Positions 43,650-51,932 of a DNA stretch of 64,000 nt are shown piece after piece; position 1 is the first letter of the stretch, and each line of letters opens with the position of its first letter. The notes beneath the pieces were generated by a model, which had not been told where the DNA came from, ran no database searches, and saw only the letters and a program-made list of their open reading frames with translations. Source of the DNA: Pseudorhodoplanes sp. (GTDB taxonomy: Bacteria; Pseudomonadota; Alphaproteobacteria; Rhizobiales; Xanthobacteraceae); NCBI GenBank assembly GCA_032027085.1, contig JAVSMS010000001.1, positions 653,711 to 717,710 on the forward strand. Reading direction: 5' to 3'. Position numbers and translations under genes: made by a program.

Positions 43650-45289
43650 GCTGCATGCTCTCCACTGGCGACGGCGCGCAGCGTGAAGGAAACACAAAAT
43701 CCACTGGTGCTGCTATCTATCTGTAACTGGCCGCCGTGTGCTTCCACAATGGAGCGGGACAAAGCCAAGCCTAACCCGAGACCGTCGCTTTTCGTTGTCG
43801 TAAAGGCATTAATGGGCTGACCGACAAGATCAGGGTCGAGACCAGGACCGTTGTCACGCACCCGTATGACAATCTGGTCGGGCGCCGCTCGCTCGGCTTC
43901 AATCTCGATCCAGCCGTCATAGCGTCCGGCGTGAACGAGCGCCTCCAACGAATTGCGCAGAAGATTGAGAATCACCTGCTCTATCTGCAGCACATCGGCC
44001 ATCACAGGGGGAAGATCGCGTGCGATCCGCGCGTGGCATTCCACATTGTGCCGTTCAAGTTCGGGGCGGCAGATTGAATAGGCGTCGTCGACCAGCCGCG
44101 CAACCAAGGTCGGACTCTGTTCGATCCGCCCAAAGTTGATCAGATCGCGTAGGCGACGGATGACTGCTGCCGCGCGATCCACCTGATCGATCGCGCCTGA
44201 CGCGGCTTGCGCGGCAGCCCTGTTGTCGGGAGGACTTCTCTCTGCAGCGTCCTTCGCCAACTGCGAATAATTGGCGATGGCGGTCAGTGGCTGGTTGATT
44301 TCGTGCGCGACAGCCGCTGCAAATTCGCCCATCGTTCCGAGTCGTGCCGCGCGACTGAGCGCTTCCTGATGAAGCCGCAATTGTTGCTGCGTACGCCTCT
44401 GCTCATTGACAATCACCCCGATGGCAAGTCCGGTGATCGTGAGCACAACCATCAAGGCCTGATAGGACACGACATCGACTGCGCTCTGACCCGATATATG
44501 AATGGCGACGAGCAGTCCGATTTGCGTGATGACGAGCGCAAGCGTCACTCCTTCCAGGCCGAAGCGGACTGCAATCCAGACAACCGGTATGAAAAAAGCA
44601 TAAAAGAGCTGGAAGCGGTAGGCCTCGGTGAATCCGAAAACACCCCACAATGCAAGAAAGGTGAGAGCGACGATAAACGCGAGCTCCCAGGAGAGAGATG
44701 GTAAATGGCGGCGCGTGAATACGATCAGAAGAAATGGCGTAAAAACCATGACGCCAATGAGATCGCCGACAAAAGCGCGCATTGTCGCCGACCAAAAATC
44801 GGCCGACGACACCATGCCGTGCGCAAACAGAATTAGGACATGGCTGGATGCCACCAGCCCAATGCTGACAATCGCCACTGCTAGGAGCCACAGCAGAGAA
44901 CGTCGTGAGGACAATGTGTGATCGAATTTAATGTGCGGCGACAGAAGAAGCGCCGCGGCTGCGCCGTAAGCCAGCCCATTGATCAGAACGGTCGGAACTT
45001 CTGCCGTGATTGGCAGTGGCAGGCCACGCACAATTAGGTCGCCAAGCAGGGGAGCCAAAACAAGCCAGGGCACGAAGTAATAGCCAAACAACAAGATCAG
45101 GGCGAAGCTCAAGCCGACGTGGGGATTCCAGGGCGTGATTCCAAACGTCGCAAACGGGTGGACGTAACTAACCCAATCCAGCAACACATAGGCGGCAAGA
45201 TAGAGAAGTCCGATTCCGACATGCGAGCGTGAGATCAGACGCGCAAGCGGCATGCGAGGATCGACCCTTTCCCAAGGCTGTCTCGTCAT
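43646..45289 (-). CDS. MASE1-type sensor histidine kinase
   Basis: A 547-residue kinase from the ATG at 45289. About eight membrane helices (residues ~20-300) form a MASE1 sensor (LLYLAAYVLLDWVSYVHPFA, PWNPHVGLSFALILLFGYYF). A cytoplasmic kinase follows with the His in FAAAVAHEINQPLTAIANYS (H329), N-box NLLRNSLEAL, G1 RDNGPGLDPDL and G2 GLGLGLALSRSIVEAHGG. The MASE1 signal is unknown. It and the downstream regulator form a two-component pair, divergent from a Na+/H+ antiporter gene. Confidence 0.92.
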   Translation of the reverse strand: MTRQPWERVDPRMPLARLISRSHVGIGLLYLAAYVLLDWVSYVHPFATFGITPWNPHVGLSFALILLFGYYFVPWLVLAPLLGDLIVRGLPLPITAEVPTVLINGLAYGAAAALLLSPHIKFDHTLSSRRSLLWLLAVAIVSIGLVASSHVLILFAHGMVSSADFWSATMRAFVGDLIGVMVFTPFLLIVFTRRHLPSLSWELAFIVALTFLALWGVFGFTEAYRFQLFYAFFIPVVWIAVRFGLEGVTLALVITQIGLLVAIHISGQSAVDVVSYQALMVVLTITGLAIGVIVNEQRRTQQQLRLHQEALSRAARLGTMGEFAAAVAHEINQPLTAIANYSQLAKDAAERSPPDNRAAAQAASGAIDQVDRAAAVIRRLRDLINFGRIEQSPTLVARLVDDAYSICRPELERHNVECHARIARDLPPVMADVLQIEQVILNLLRNSLEALVHAGRYDGWIEIEAERAAPDQIVIRVRDNGPGLDPDLVGQPINAFTTTKSDGLGLGLALSRSIVEAHGGQLQIDSSTSGFCVSFTLRAVASGEHAA

Positions 45290-45324
45290 TCCGTCATACT
45301 CCCGGCAACGCCTCACTCCGATTA

Positions 45325-45348
45325 GGTAGTTCTACTCTAGTAGCTACC
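45325..45348. promoter_or_regulatory. Inverted repeat in the kinase-antiporter divergent region
   Basis: GGTAG-N14-CTACC lies between the two divergent starts (45289 and 45456), followed by CCCT-GT-AGGG. It is a candidate operator for the FixJ-type regulator. The inner bases do not pair well. Confidence 0.4.
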
Positions 45349-45455
45349 CTGTAGGGCAAATCCTCGGGCGACGCACCGGATTGTCTGCTGAAGGGTGCGG
45401 CCGCCAACTTGCACCATCGGCGTATCCAGCCCCTTCGCCCGGAGCAGTCGGCCGC

Positions 45456-46733
45456 ATGGTTTCGCAAATTTCCGCGCCAGACACAGTCGCCATTGCCTCG
45501 GCCATAATTTTCGCTGTGGCGATCATTCATACCTTCGCAACCCGCGCATTCGAGCGGCTGGCTCATCTCGACACGGCACATGCCGGCTTCTGGAGGCTCA
45601 TGGCCGAGGTCGAAGTCGTGTTCGGCTTCTGGGCGGCGATCCTCATCCTGTTTATGGCCTCCCATGTCGGAACACGCGAGGCCCTGCAATATCTTGAGAG
45701 CCGCAATTTCACCGAGCCTGCATTCGTCTTCGCCATTATGGTGATCGCCGCCAGCCGGCCGGTCATCGATTTCGCGGCGTTGCTGCTCAGCTTCATTTCT
45801 TCAACGCTGCCAATTGCACGGCCAATGGCCTATTACGTGACGTTGCTGTCGGTTGGCCCCTTGCTTGGATCGTTCATCACGGAACCGGCGGCGATGACGC
45901 TGACCGCGTTGCTATTGCGCAACCGTTATTTCGGCGCCAATGCTCCGCAAAAATTCATGTACGTCACGATTGGCGTGCTGTTCGTCAATGTCTCGATCGG
46001 CGGAACGTTGACGCCCTATGCGGCGCCCCCGGTGTTGATGGTTGCGGAGCGTTGGGGCTTTGATCTGGCCTTCATGCTGCAAACATTTGGCTGGAAAGCG
46101 GCGGTTGCCGTCGTCGTAAATGCGACGGGCGCGACGTTTCTGTTTCGCTCCTATCTCAATGAACTTCCCGGCCTGCCGCCCTCTCTCGGCAAACTCGAGA
46201 CACCAATATGGATCGTCGCCGTGCATCTTGCATTCCTCGCGGCGATTGTAATCTTCAATCATCACCTCGTGGTCTTCCTGGCTCTGTTTCTGTTCTTTCT
46301 CGGCTTTGCCCATGCATACAAGCAATACCAGTCATCCCTGATACTGCGTGAGGGGCTGCTCGTTGGTTTCTTTCTTGCCGGGCTCGTCGTGCTCGGCGGC
46401 CAGCAGAAATGGTGGCTTCAGCCGCTGTTGAGCGACATGGGTCCGACCGCCCTGTTCACGGGCGCAACGCTTCTCACTGCTATCACCGACAACGCGGCGC
46501 TGACCTATCTTGGCTCGCTGGTTGAGGGAGTGTCAGACGAGTTCAAGTACTCGCTCGTCGCCGGTGCTGTAACCGGCGGCGGTCTGACCGTGATTGCCAA
46601 CGCACCAAACCCCGCAGGCTTTGCCATCCTCAAGGGCAGCTTCAAAAACGGGGTCATCAGTCCGGCCGGACTGTTTGCAGGCGCGGCCGTGCCCACGCTG
46701 GTCGCCGCGGCGGCCTTCATGCTCTTGCCTTGA
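45456..46733 (+). CDS. Putative Na+/H+ antiporter (Na_H_antiport_3)
   Basis: A 425-residue integral membrane protein from the ATG at 45456 with about 11 hydrophobic helices. The pattern LLSVGPLLGSFITEPAAMTLT, VSIGGTLTPYAAPPVLMVAE, LLTAITDNAALTYLGSL and TGGGLTVIANAPNPAGFAIL fits the putative Na+/H+ antiporter family, with polar/acidic residues (ITEPAA, TDN) inside helices. It lies 3 bp before a Usp gene and is divergent from the sensor kinase, suggesting ion or pH stress response. The transported ion is inferred from the family only. Confidence 0.85.
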   Translation: MVSQISAPDTVAIASAIIFAVAIIHTFATRAFERLAHLDTAHAGFWRLMAEVEVVFGFWAAILILFMASHVGTREALQYLESRNFTEPAFVFAIMVIAASRPVIDFAALLLSFISSTLPIARPMAYYVTLLSVGPLLGSFITEPAAMTLTALLLRNRYFGANAPQKFMYVTIGVLFVNVSIGGTLTPYAAPPVLMVAERWGFDLAFMLQTFGWKAAVAVVVNATGATFLFRSYLNELPGLPPSLGKLETPIWIVAVHLAFLAAIVIFNHHLVVFLALFLFFLGFAHAYKQYQSSLILREGLLVGFFLAGLVVLGGQQKWWLQPLLSDMGPTALFTGATLLTAITDNAALTYLGSLVEGVSDEFKYSLVAGAVTGGGLTVIANAPNPAGFAILKGSFKNGVISPAGLFAGAAVPTLVAAAAFMLLP

Positions 46734-46736
46734 ACA

Positions 46737-47273
46737 ATGACGGAGACCGAGTCCATGGCCACGACTGGCTCAGAACTAGCTTCACAGAGCGCACAATCTC
46801 CGACGCATCAGGGTCGGGACGCAATGCGGATTCTTGCCGTGGTAGAAGGAACCGCGCAGACAAATCGGGTCGTAGAATACCTGACCATGCTTGCTACGCG
46901 CGGCGCGCCGATTGATATCTTCGTTCTCAACGTGCAATCCAAGCGGCGGGACCATCGATTGAGGGGCTACCAGACTTTCAAGCAGAGCGAGATCGACAAC
47001 AGGCTGATCAAGGAATTCGGAATGCCGATTGTCTCGCATATCAGCCGCCGTCTTGAGAAAGCGGGTCTTCGTGTCCAAGGCCGTGTCGAGATTGGAGAGC
47101 CGGTTGAAACCATTTTGGGAAAGGCGATGCAGGAGCATTGCGATGCCATTGTGATCGGCGGGGAAAAGCCGGGAATGCTGCATCGTTGGCTTGCCGGAAC
47201 ATTGGGCTTGTCCTTCGGGCCGGCGGCGTCCCTCACCGTCTTGTCGAAACTGCCCGTCGTCGTCGTCAAATGA
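46737..47273 (+). CDS. Universal stress protein, UspA family
   Basis: A 178-residue protein (start at 46737; 46755 is also possible). The Usp domain begins MRILAVVEGTAQTNRVVEYL after a ~29-residue polar extension, continues FVLNVQSKRRDHR and ends with the nucleotide-binding pattern AIVIGGEKPGMLHRWLAGTL then GPAASLTVLSKLPVVVVK, of the G-x2-G-x9-G-S/T type. Usp proteins bind ATP and act in stress survival. It is co-transcribed with the antiporter gene (3-bp gap). This pairing suggests a regulatory subunit of the transporter. Confidence 0.88.
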   Translation: MTETESMATTGSELASQSAQSPTHQGRDAMRILAVVEGTAQTNRVVEYLTMLATRGAPIDIFVLNVQSKRRDHRLRGYQTFKQSEIDNRLIKEFGMPIVSHISRRLEKAGLRVQGRVEIGEPVETILGKAMQEHCDAIVIGGEKPGMLHRWLAGTLGLSFGPAASLTVLSKLPVVVVK

Positions 47274-47341
47274 CTTGGTGACAGAGATCAGCCTGCGATT
47301 TCCCCGTCAGGTTTGTGAGTACACGCCCCTGGCGAGCGGCC

Positions 47342-47385
47342 CTACTGCGCCGTGATCGCCACTGCTTCGTCTTCCGGCACAGTCA
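47342..47385 (-). pseudogene. Remnant of the chpT 3' end
   Basis: Read on the minus strand, codons TVPEDEAVAITAQ-stop parallel the ChpT C-terminus IAPDGESVVITAQ-stop at 49228. The last 16 bases, GATCACGGCGCAGTAG, are identical and 21 of 22 agree at the end. The region between the two copies holds marR and two membrane protein genes. It is probably a duplication left by insertion of that block. The rest of the 140-bp gap (47274-47412) is featureless. Confidence 0.45.
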
Positions 47386-47412
47386 TCGCAAGATTTGAAT
47401 CATCGGAAGCGA

Positions 47413-47889
47413 TCAGTCTCGCTCTTCACGTTCGTCGTTGCGCTCCAGCTTTTGGCGGAGGGCAGTTATCACCCGATGGACACCGTCTATCTCCGTGACC
47501 GAGAGCCCATGCGCGAGGCTGTTGATCCAGGGGGCCTGCAGGTCCATGGCCGCTTCGAAGGCCCGCTTTCCCTTGTCAGTCAGGATGACGAGTTGCGCCC
47601 GCCGGTGATGCGGGTTGGTCTTGAATGCGACGAGCCCTTCCCCGTGAAGGTCGTTGACGATGCGCTGAACGTTCTGGCGGTTGGCACCCATGTCGCGCGC
47701 GAGCCATGCGACCGGCTGCGGCCGGTCCGCCGCGACGATGGTGCCAAGAATCTGCCAGCGGGCGCTGGTCAGCCCGAGCCGGGCCACCAGACGATCCCCC
47801 GCGGTCAGAACATGACTGTTGAGCCGGAACAGATCGAGCATGAGGCCGCTCAGGGCTTCGCCCGCCGGCGTTCGCTTGGCCTTACGCAT
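47413..47889 (-). CDS. MarR family transcriptional regulator
   Basis: A 158-residue MarR protein with the winged helix-turn-helix LTSARWQILGTIVAADRPQP and MGANRQNVQRIVNDLHGEGL, wing NPHHRRAQLVILTDKGKRAF, and dimerisation helices at both ends. It is divergent from a membrane protein gene, and a perfect palindrome sits between them at 47908-47927. MarR regulators usually repress such a divergent gene and themselves until a small phenolic or oxidant ligand binds. Confidence 0.92.
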   Translation of the reverse strand: MRKAKRTPAGEALSGLMLDLFRLNSHVLTAGDRLVARLGLTSARWQILGTIVAADRPQPVAWLARDMGANRQNVQRIVNDLHGEGLVAFKTNPHHRRAQLVILTDKGKRAFEAAMDLQAPWINSLAHGLSVTEIDGVHRVITALRQKLERNDEREERD

Positions 47890-47907
47890 TTGTAACCATA
47901 GTCACCT

Positions 47908-47927
47908 ATTGACATCATAATGTCAAT
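47908..47927. promoter_or_regulatory. Palindromic operator for the MarR regulator
   Basis: ATTGACAT-CATA-ATGTCAAT is a perfect 8-bp inverted repeat with a 4-bp spacer. It sits 18 bp from the marR start and 16 bp from the start of the divergent gene, so one dimer could repress both. Confidence 0.75.
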
Positions 47928-47942
47928 GAGGTACGGGCGCAC

Positions 47943-48467
47943 TTGAGAATTTCACCTGTCTTCGGACCCAAAGCTTCAGGACAAGGCACTCAATGTACAA
48001 AGGCGGCGCATTTCGTCGGTTTGGCCATGTTCCTTGGCAGCATCCTCGGCCACATCACGATCGGATTCGTGCCCGGTGCCAAAGACCAGACGCAAGCGAT
48101 GCTGTTCGGGCGGCTGGCCATCGAAATCGCCACATGGTCGCTGACGATCCCGGGGCTCGCGCTCCTCGTCGTCACCGGTCTGTTCATGACTCTTTACGGC
48201 AAGCTCGGCTTCGGGCGGAGGCGATGGCTCACCGCGCATCAGATGATTGGCGTCCTGATCATTCTCAACGCTGCATTTGTCCTGGTGCCGGCTGGGGTCA
48301 GCCTTCTCGATGTGGCCGCCGAAATGATCCGAGGCGGTGGATCGATGGAGACCTTTAACGCAATCAAAAATCGGGAAGCCATGTTCGGTGCTGCTAATCT
48401 GGTTCTGGCCCTGGTCACCATCTTCCTCGCCACGCTGAAACCAGCGTTTGGACGATCCCGGAATTGA
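47943..48467 (+). CDS. DUF2269-like membrane protein
   Basis: The frame opens at TTG 47943 (174 residues); no ATG fits before the first helix and the ribosome site is poor, so the exact start is uncertain. Four hydrophobic helices are visible: KAAHFVGLAMFLGSILGHIT, LTIPGLALLVVTGLFMTLYG, HQMIGVLIILNAAFVLVPAG and GAANLVLALVTIFLATLKPA. The pattern resembles the DUF2269/DUF2214-type four-helix membrane proteins, function unknown. It is followed after 9 bp by a similar gene and is probably under the MarR operator. Confidence 0.65.
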   Translation: MRISPVFGPKASGQGTQCTKAAHFVGLAMFLGSILGHITIGFVPGAKDQTQAMLFGRLAIEIATWSLTIPGLALLVVTGLFMTLYGKLGFGRRRWLTAHQMIGVLIILNAAFVLVPAGVSLLDVAAEMIRGGGSMETFNAIKNREAMFGAANLVLALVTIFLATLKPAFGRSRN

Positions 48468-48476
48468 AGGCCGGCG

Positions 48477-49067
48477 ATGGACCAGTTCCTGCTCCTGCGG
48501 TTCGCACATCTTGTCGGCCTCATGCTCATGTCGGCCGGCCTCATTGGCGTCTTTGTGTCGGATATGCGCTCCCGTCAGGTGCGCGATCTGAAGCTGTTTG
48601 CGCAGGCGGTGACGCTGATCGCGGTGTTCTACGACGGGCTGGTCGTTCCGGGCGCTCTTCTTCTGCTCGGAAGCGGCACCTGGTTGATCATCTCCTACCA
48701 TGACGGATGGAGCTTCGTCGCGGTTCCGTGGCTTGCCGGCATGGTGCTTCTTTTCGCCTTCGAGTTCATCGAGGGGAACACGATCACGCGGCTGTACTTC
48801 ACGCGATTGCGCCGTCTCGCGAGAGAGGCCCTCGCGGCCGGGCGCCTGACCCCGGAGCTCGCGCGCGCCCGCAGCGAGCAGCTCGCCTCGTTCACACATT
48901 TCCTGGATATCCCGATCCTTGTTGTGATCGTGTCGCTCGGGGCGCTGCGACCGAACGACTGGACGCAATTCTTTGTAGCAACAACGCTTGCGGTCGCAGT
49001 CGCTTCGCTGCTGAACTATGCGATCCCGCGTATCTATCCGTGGGATGGCGAAGGGGAAACAGCTTGA
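48477..49067 (+). CDS. DUF2269-like membrane protein
   Basis: A 196-residue protein with AAGG seven bases before the ATG. Helices include LRFAHLVGLMLMSAGLIGVF, LFAQAVTLIAVFYDGLVVPG, WLAGMVLLFAFEFIEGNTIT and a C-terminal IPILVVIVSLGALRP. The charged loop LREALAAGRLTPELARARSE separates the helix pairs. It looks like a partner of the upstream protein, with which it forms an operon controlled by MarR. Function unknown. The 160-bp gap to chpT holds a hairpin GCTACC...GGTAGC, a possible terminator. Confidence 0.75.
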   Translation: MDQFLLLRFAHLVGLMLMSAGLIGVFVSDMRSRQVRDLKLFAQAVTLIAVFYDGLVVPGALLLLGSGTWLIISYHDGWSFVAVPWLAGMVLLFAFEFIEGNTITRLYFTRLRRLAREALAAGRLTPELARARSEQLASFTHFLDIPILVVIVSLGALRPNDWTQFFVATTLAVAVASLLNYAIPRIYPWDGEGETA

Positions 49068-49227
49068 GCGGAAGAGCGCTCGCATTTGTGCCCTCTTCCC
49101 TGGTGAGGCAGGGCAATCACATATGGTTTTGGTTTGACTGCGCCGCGACCGACCTGCTACCTCCTTTGAAAAGGGCGGTAGCCTGACTTGCTGCACGCTC
49201 ACCAGACAATGACAGCGCCTTCACGAG

Positions 49228-49863
49228 CTACTGCGCCGTGATCACCACGCTCTCGCCGTCCGGCGCAATCCTCACAGACAGCCCGCAATGCCTCGCCAGC
49301 AGCCCCGTGTAATAGGGCTGGATCGCGTGCGCATCGACGCCGCCCTCATGCGAGCCGCCGGCGAGCAGCGGCGGGATGGCCTGCGGGACCTTGGCATTGA
49401 GGCCCGTGGTCGTCACCTTGAAGGCCAGATCGTCGTTCGTGCCGATCGGGTCCACCGTCACCACGCCACCGCGCGGAATCGTCTGCCCGGCGATGATCAG
49501 CATGTTGAGCAGAAGCTTCACCCGGTTCTTCGCCAGCAGCAGCCGCGGCAGATTCCATGTCAGCTTGGTCTTGTCGTCTTCCATGAAGCCACGCGCGACC
49601 TTTTCGGCATCGCCAAGGTCAATCTGGGCGCCGGCCGAGCCCGCGGCGCCGAAGGCCAGCCGGCAGAATTGCAACCGGGCCGACGCCGTCTTGACGCTCT
49701 TCTTGATCAGTTCGAGCGCAAAGTCCTTGGTCTCCTGATCATTGTCGTCCTCCATCACCTCGAGGCCATTGACGATCGCGCCGACTGGGCTGATCAGATC
49801 GTGACAGACCCGCGAGCACAGCAGGGCGGCAAGATCGAGCGACTCGAGGGCAGTGGCAGTCAT
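49228..49863 (-). CDS. chpT: Histidine phosphotransferase ChpT
   Basis: A 211-residue protein from the ATG at 49863. The N-terminal Hpt-like four-helix part carries the phospho-His in CSRVCHDLISPVGAIVNGLE (H21). The C-terminal domain is a degenerate HATPase fold (VKLLLNMLIIAGQTIPRGG, AIQPYYTGLLARHCGL) without ATP-binding glycine boxes. ChpT passes phosphate from CckA to CtrA and to CpdR. It lies on the same strand as cheA, 6.5 kb away, with the mixed-strand block between them. Confidence 0.95.
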   Translation of the reverse strand: MTATALESLDLAALLCSRVCHDLISPVGAIVNGLEVMEDDNDQETKDFALELIKKSVKTASARLQFCRLAFGAAGSAGAQIDLGDAEKVARGFMEDDKTKLTWNLPRLLLAKNRVKLLLNMLIIAGQTIPRGGVVTVDPIGTNDDLAFKVTTTGLNAKVPQAIPPLLAGGSHEGGVDAHAIQPYYTGLLARHCGLSVRIAPDGESVVITAQ

Positions 49864-49971
49864 TGAACCTGTCTCCGGGATTTCGGTGACGCGGATGAGC
49901 GAATCAGATGGACGTGCGGGGCCGACGGGTTGATACACTGCAGCCGCCGACCCGCCAAGATGCGGCGGACA

Positions 49972-50068
49972 AGAGCGTTTTCCGGCGAAGTGGAAACCGG
50001 TTCGCCGTAGAAAACGCGATCAAAAAAAGGAATCTAGGGCATGATCCGGCTCAATCTGAACGGATCAT
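49972..50068. repeat. Dispersed repeat AGCGTTTTCC...GAAAACGCG
   Basis: Between the divergent chpT and cysQ genes. GAGCGTTTTC (49973) is mirrored by GAAAACGC (50010), with GAAGTGGAAACCGGTTCGCC between, then AGGAATCTAGGGC and an imperfect palindrome ATGATCCG (50041) / CGGATCAT (50061). I recognise this as a repeat common in Bradyrhizobium-like genomes. Confidence 0.65.
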
Positions 50069-50120
50069 ACCCCAGGTGCAATTTCACCATGGCTGAGAAC
50101 GGGCCGAAGCGAGCGAGCGC

Positions 50121-50936
50121 GTGAAGGATTTTCTGCAACCGCGTCTGGTCGACGAGATGACTGACCTGGTCTCGCGCGCGGCCGCGGCCGTGATGAAGAT
50201 CCGTTCCTCCGCGCTCGCGGTCCGGCATAAATCCGATTCGAGCCCGGTCACGGCCGCCGACGACGCATCTGAAGACATCATTGCGCGGGGCCTGCAACGA
50301 CTGCTTCCGGGCCTGGACATCATTTCGGAAGAAGCGGCGGCGCATTCGGCACCGCAATCGGTCGGCGCAACTTTCGCGCTGATCGATCCGCTCGACGGCA
50401 CCCGCGAATTCGTCGCCGGGCACGATGATTTCACCGTCAACCTCGCCATCATTGCGCAGGGCCGCCCGGTTGTCGGTCTGGTGGCGGCGCCGGCGCTGCA
50501 ACTGGTCTGGCGCAGCAAGGCCGAAGGCGGCGCCGAGCGGCTGCATCTGCAACCCGGCGCGCCTTCGCAGGAGGCGCACGACAGGACCGACATCCGCACC
50601 GCCATGCCGGAGGCCAATCGCCTGCGCGCGCTGGTCAGCCGCTCGCATCTGGATGAGCGCACCACGGCCTGGCTCGCGCAGCGCAGCGGCGTCGCATTAA
50701 CCGCATGCGGATCGTCGCTGAAATTCTGCCGTCTGGCCGAAGGCTCGGCCGATGTCTATCCGCGCCTTGCGCCGACAATGGAGTGGGACGTCGCGGCCGG
50801 CGACGCAGTGCTGACCGCCGCCGGCGGCGCCGTGCTGACGCCCGACGGCGCGCCGCTGGTCTATGGCCAGACCGGGCGCGGGCTTCGCATTCCGGAATTC
50901 ATCGCCTGGGGCAGGCCGCCGGCGGCCGGGAGATGA
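50121..50936 (+). CDS. cysQ: 3'(2'),5'-bisphosphate nucleotidase CysQ
   Basis: A 271-residue inositol-monophosphatase-fold protein from a GTG at 50121. Metal-binding motifs are SSPVTAADDASEDII, IISEEAA, DPLDGTREFVAGHDDFTVNL and, at the C-terminus, WDVAAGDAVLTAAGGAVL. The WDxAAGD with DPLDGTREF is the CysQ pattern. It hydrolyses 3'-phosphoadenosine 5'-phosphate to AMP during sulphate assimilation. It is a single gene, divergent from chpT. Confidence 0.9.
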   Translation: MKDFLQPRLVDEMTDLVSRAAAAVMKIRSSALAVRHKSDSSPVTAADDASEDIIARGLQRLLPGLDIISEEAAAHSAPQSVGATFALIDPLDGTREFVAGHDDFTVNLAIIAQGRPVVGLVAAPALQLVWRSKAEGGAERLHLQPGAPSQEAHDRTDIRTAMPEANRLRALVSRSHLDERTTAWLAQRSGVALTACGSSLKFCRLAEGSADVYPRLAPTMEWDVAAGDAVLTAAGGAVLTPDGAPLVYGQTGRGLRIPEFIAWGRPPAAGR

Positions 50937-50985
50937 AAAACGCTGGAACCTGATTCAGCTTGGTTGAAGCGGTTGTCTCAATCGG

Positions 50986-51084
50986 CCTCATCCTGAGGAT
51001 CATTGCGAAGCAACGTGGTCTCGAAGGATGGGGCCGCCCTCGCCCTTCGAGACGCGCTTCTGCGGAGCGCTGCTCAGGATGAGG
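50986..51084. repeat. Inverted dispersed repeat CCTCATCCTGAGG...CTCAGGATGAGG
   Basis: Outer arms CCTCATCCTGAG and CTCAGGATGAGG enclose inner arms GTCTCGAAGGATGG and CCTTCGAGACGC. This is a long palindromic element of a family I know from Nitrobacteraceae intergenic DNA. It would form a strong stem in RNA after cysQ. Confidence 0.75.
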
Positions 51085-51102
51085 CGGAAGCAATTCAACA
51101 TG

Positions 51103-51376
51103 AGAGCAATGGCAAACACCGTGCTCGCAGGCGAGGAAGCGGCGCTCGTCGCCAAGGAAGCCGAACTCGCGCGTGTTTCGGCCGAGCTTGGCGAGAAGCG
51201 GCGCTCGTTGGCGAGAAGCGGCGCTCGCTGGCGAGGAAGGGGCACTCGCGGCCGAGGAAGCGGTGCTCACTCGGGAGGAAGCGGTGCTCGCGGCCGAGGA
51301 ACGGCATTTCTACGAGCATGACCGGGACGGTTTTTCAGATCGGCACGCGTGGCGCGATAGGAATTTTTTCACGTGA
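51103..51376 (+). pseudogene. Broken heptad-repeat (coiled-coil) gene fragment
   Basis: The ~180 bp from 51127 consist of 20/21-bp units near GGCGAGGAAGCGGCGCTCGC, which code for E-E-A-x-L-A heptads: GEEAALVAKEAELARVSAEL in the first frame, then, after two 20-bp units shift the frame, AGEEGALAAEEAVLTREEAV and ERHFYEHDRDGFSDRHAW in another. KEAELARVSAELGE recurs almost exactly in the intact coiled-coil protein at 52905 (ADKEAELARVSAELGEH). It looks like a duplicated, expanded and frameshifted piece of such a gene. Confidence 0.55.
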
Positions 51377-51409
51377 AACAGGCCACCTCCGGCTTGAAAA
51401 TCAAGGACT

Positions 51410-51931
51410 TCACGGCGCCAGGATGCGCAACACCTCGGCCCATTTCTCGTCGGCGAGATGAATCGCTTCGTTCGGATTGCTGAGGAATCTCGCCCGCGAC
51501 CGCTCATCATGGAAAAGATAAAGCCGGTTGCCGGAAATCGCCCAGATTTGCGGATGGCCCGCCGTCGCCACGCCGCGTCCGACGGCAACCGGGTCGTAAC
51601 CGCCAAAGCGCGGCCGGTAGACATGGACATCGGCGGCAAAAGCTGAGCGATTGCCTTCGTTGCGGAACCGCCAGATCACGCCTTCCGCACGGTATTCGAA
51701 ATCGGCGCTGCCGATGCTGGGTTTGCCGTCGGTAAAATAGGCCACCGGGTCAAAGCCGCTGATCGCGAGCCCGCTCAGCGGATCGGTGACGACGCGTTCT
51801 GTGATGTTGTCTGCCCGTACTGGCTGCGCCGTTCCGAGCACCAGAGCAAAAAACAGCCCCGCAAGCTGCACGCCGATACCGGCTGGCGGTCCAATCCGTT
51901 GACGGCGTCGTGCGGTCATGATTCGGTCCAT
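51410..51931 (-). CDS. YHS-domain exported protein
   Basis: About 173 residues from the ATG at 51931 (51919 and 51988 are alternatives). A signal peptide (GVQLAGLFFALVLGTAQPVRA) precedes a YHS-type domain (DPLSGLAISGFDPVAYFTDG, FEYRAEGVIWRFRNEGNRSA, YDPVAVGRGV, LYLFHDERSRARFLSNPNEA). YHS domains are found in metal-handling proteins, though the paired Cys residues are absent here. The start codon abuts the MITE-like element at 51933. Confidence 0.85.
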   Translation of the reverse strand: MDRIMTARRRQRIGPPAGIGVQLAGLFFALVLGTAQPVRADNITERVVTDPLSGLAISGFDPVAYFTDGKPSIGSADFEYRAEGVIWRFRNEGNRSAFAADVHVYRPRFGGYDPVAVGRGVATAGHPQIWAISGNRLYLFHDERSRARFLSNPNEAIHLADEKWAEVLRILAP

Positions 51932-51932
51932 A

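Noticed and set aside
51127-51310. Short tandem units considered as a CRISPR array
   Set aside because: Units are contiguous without spacers and encode heptads, so this is a minisatellite.
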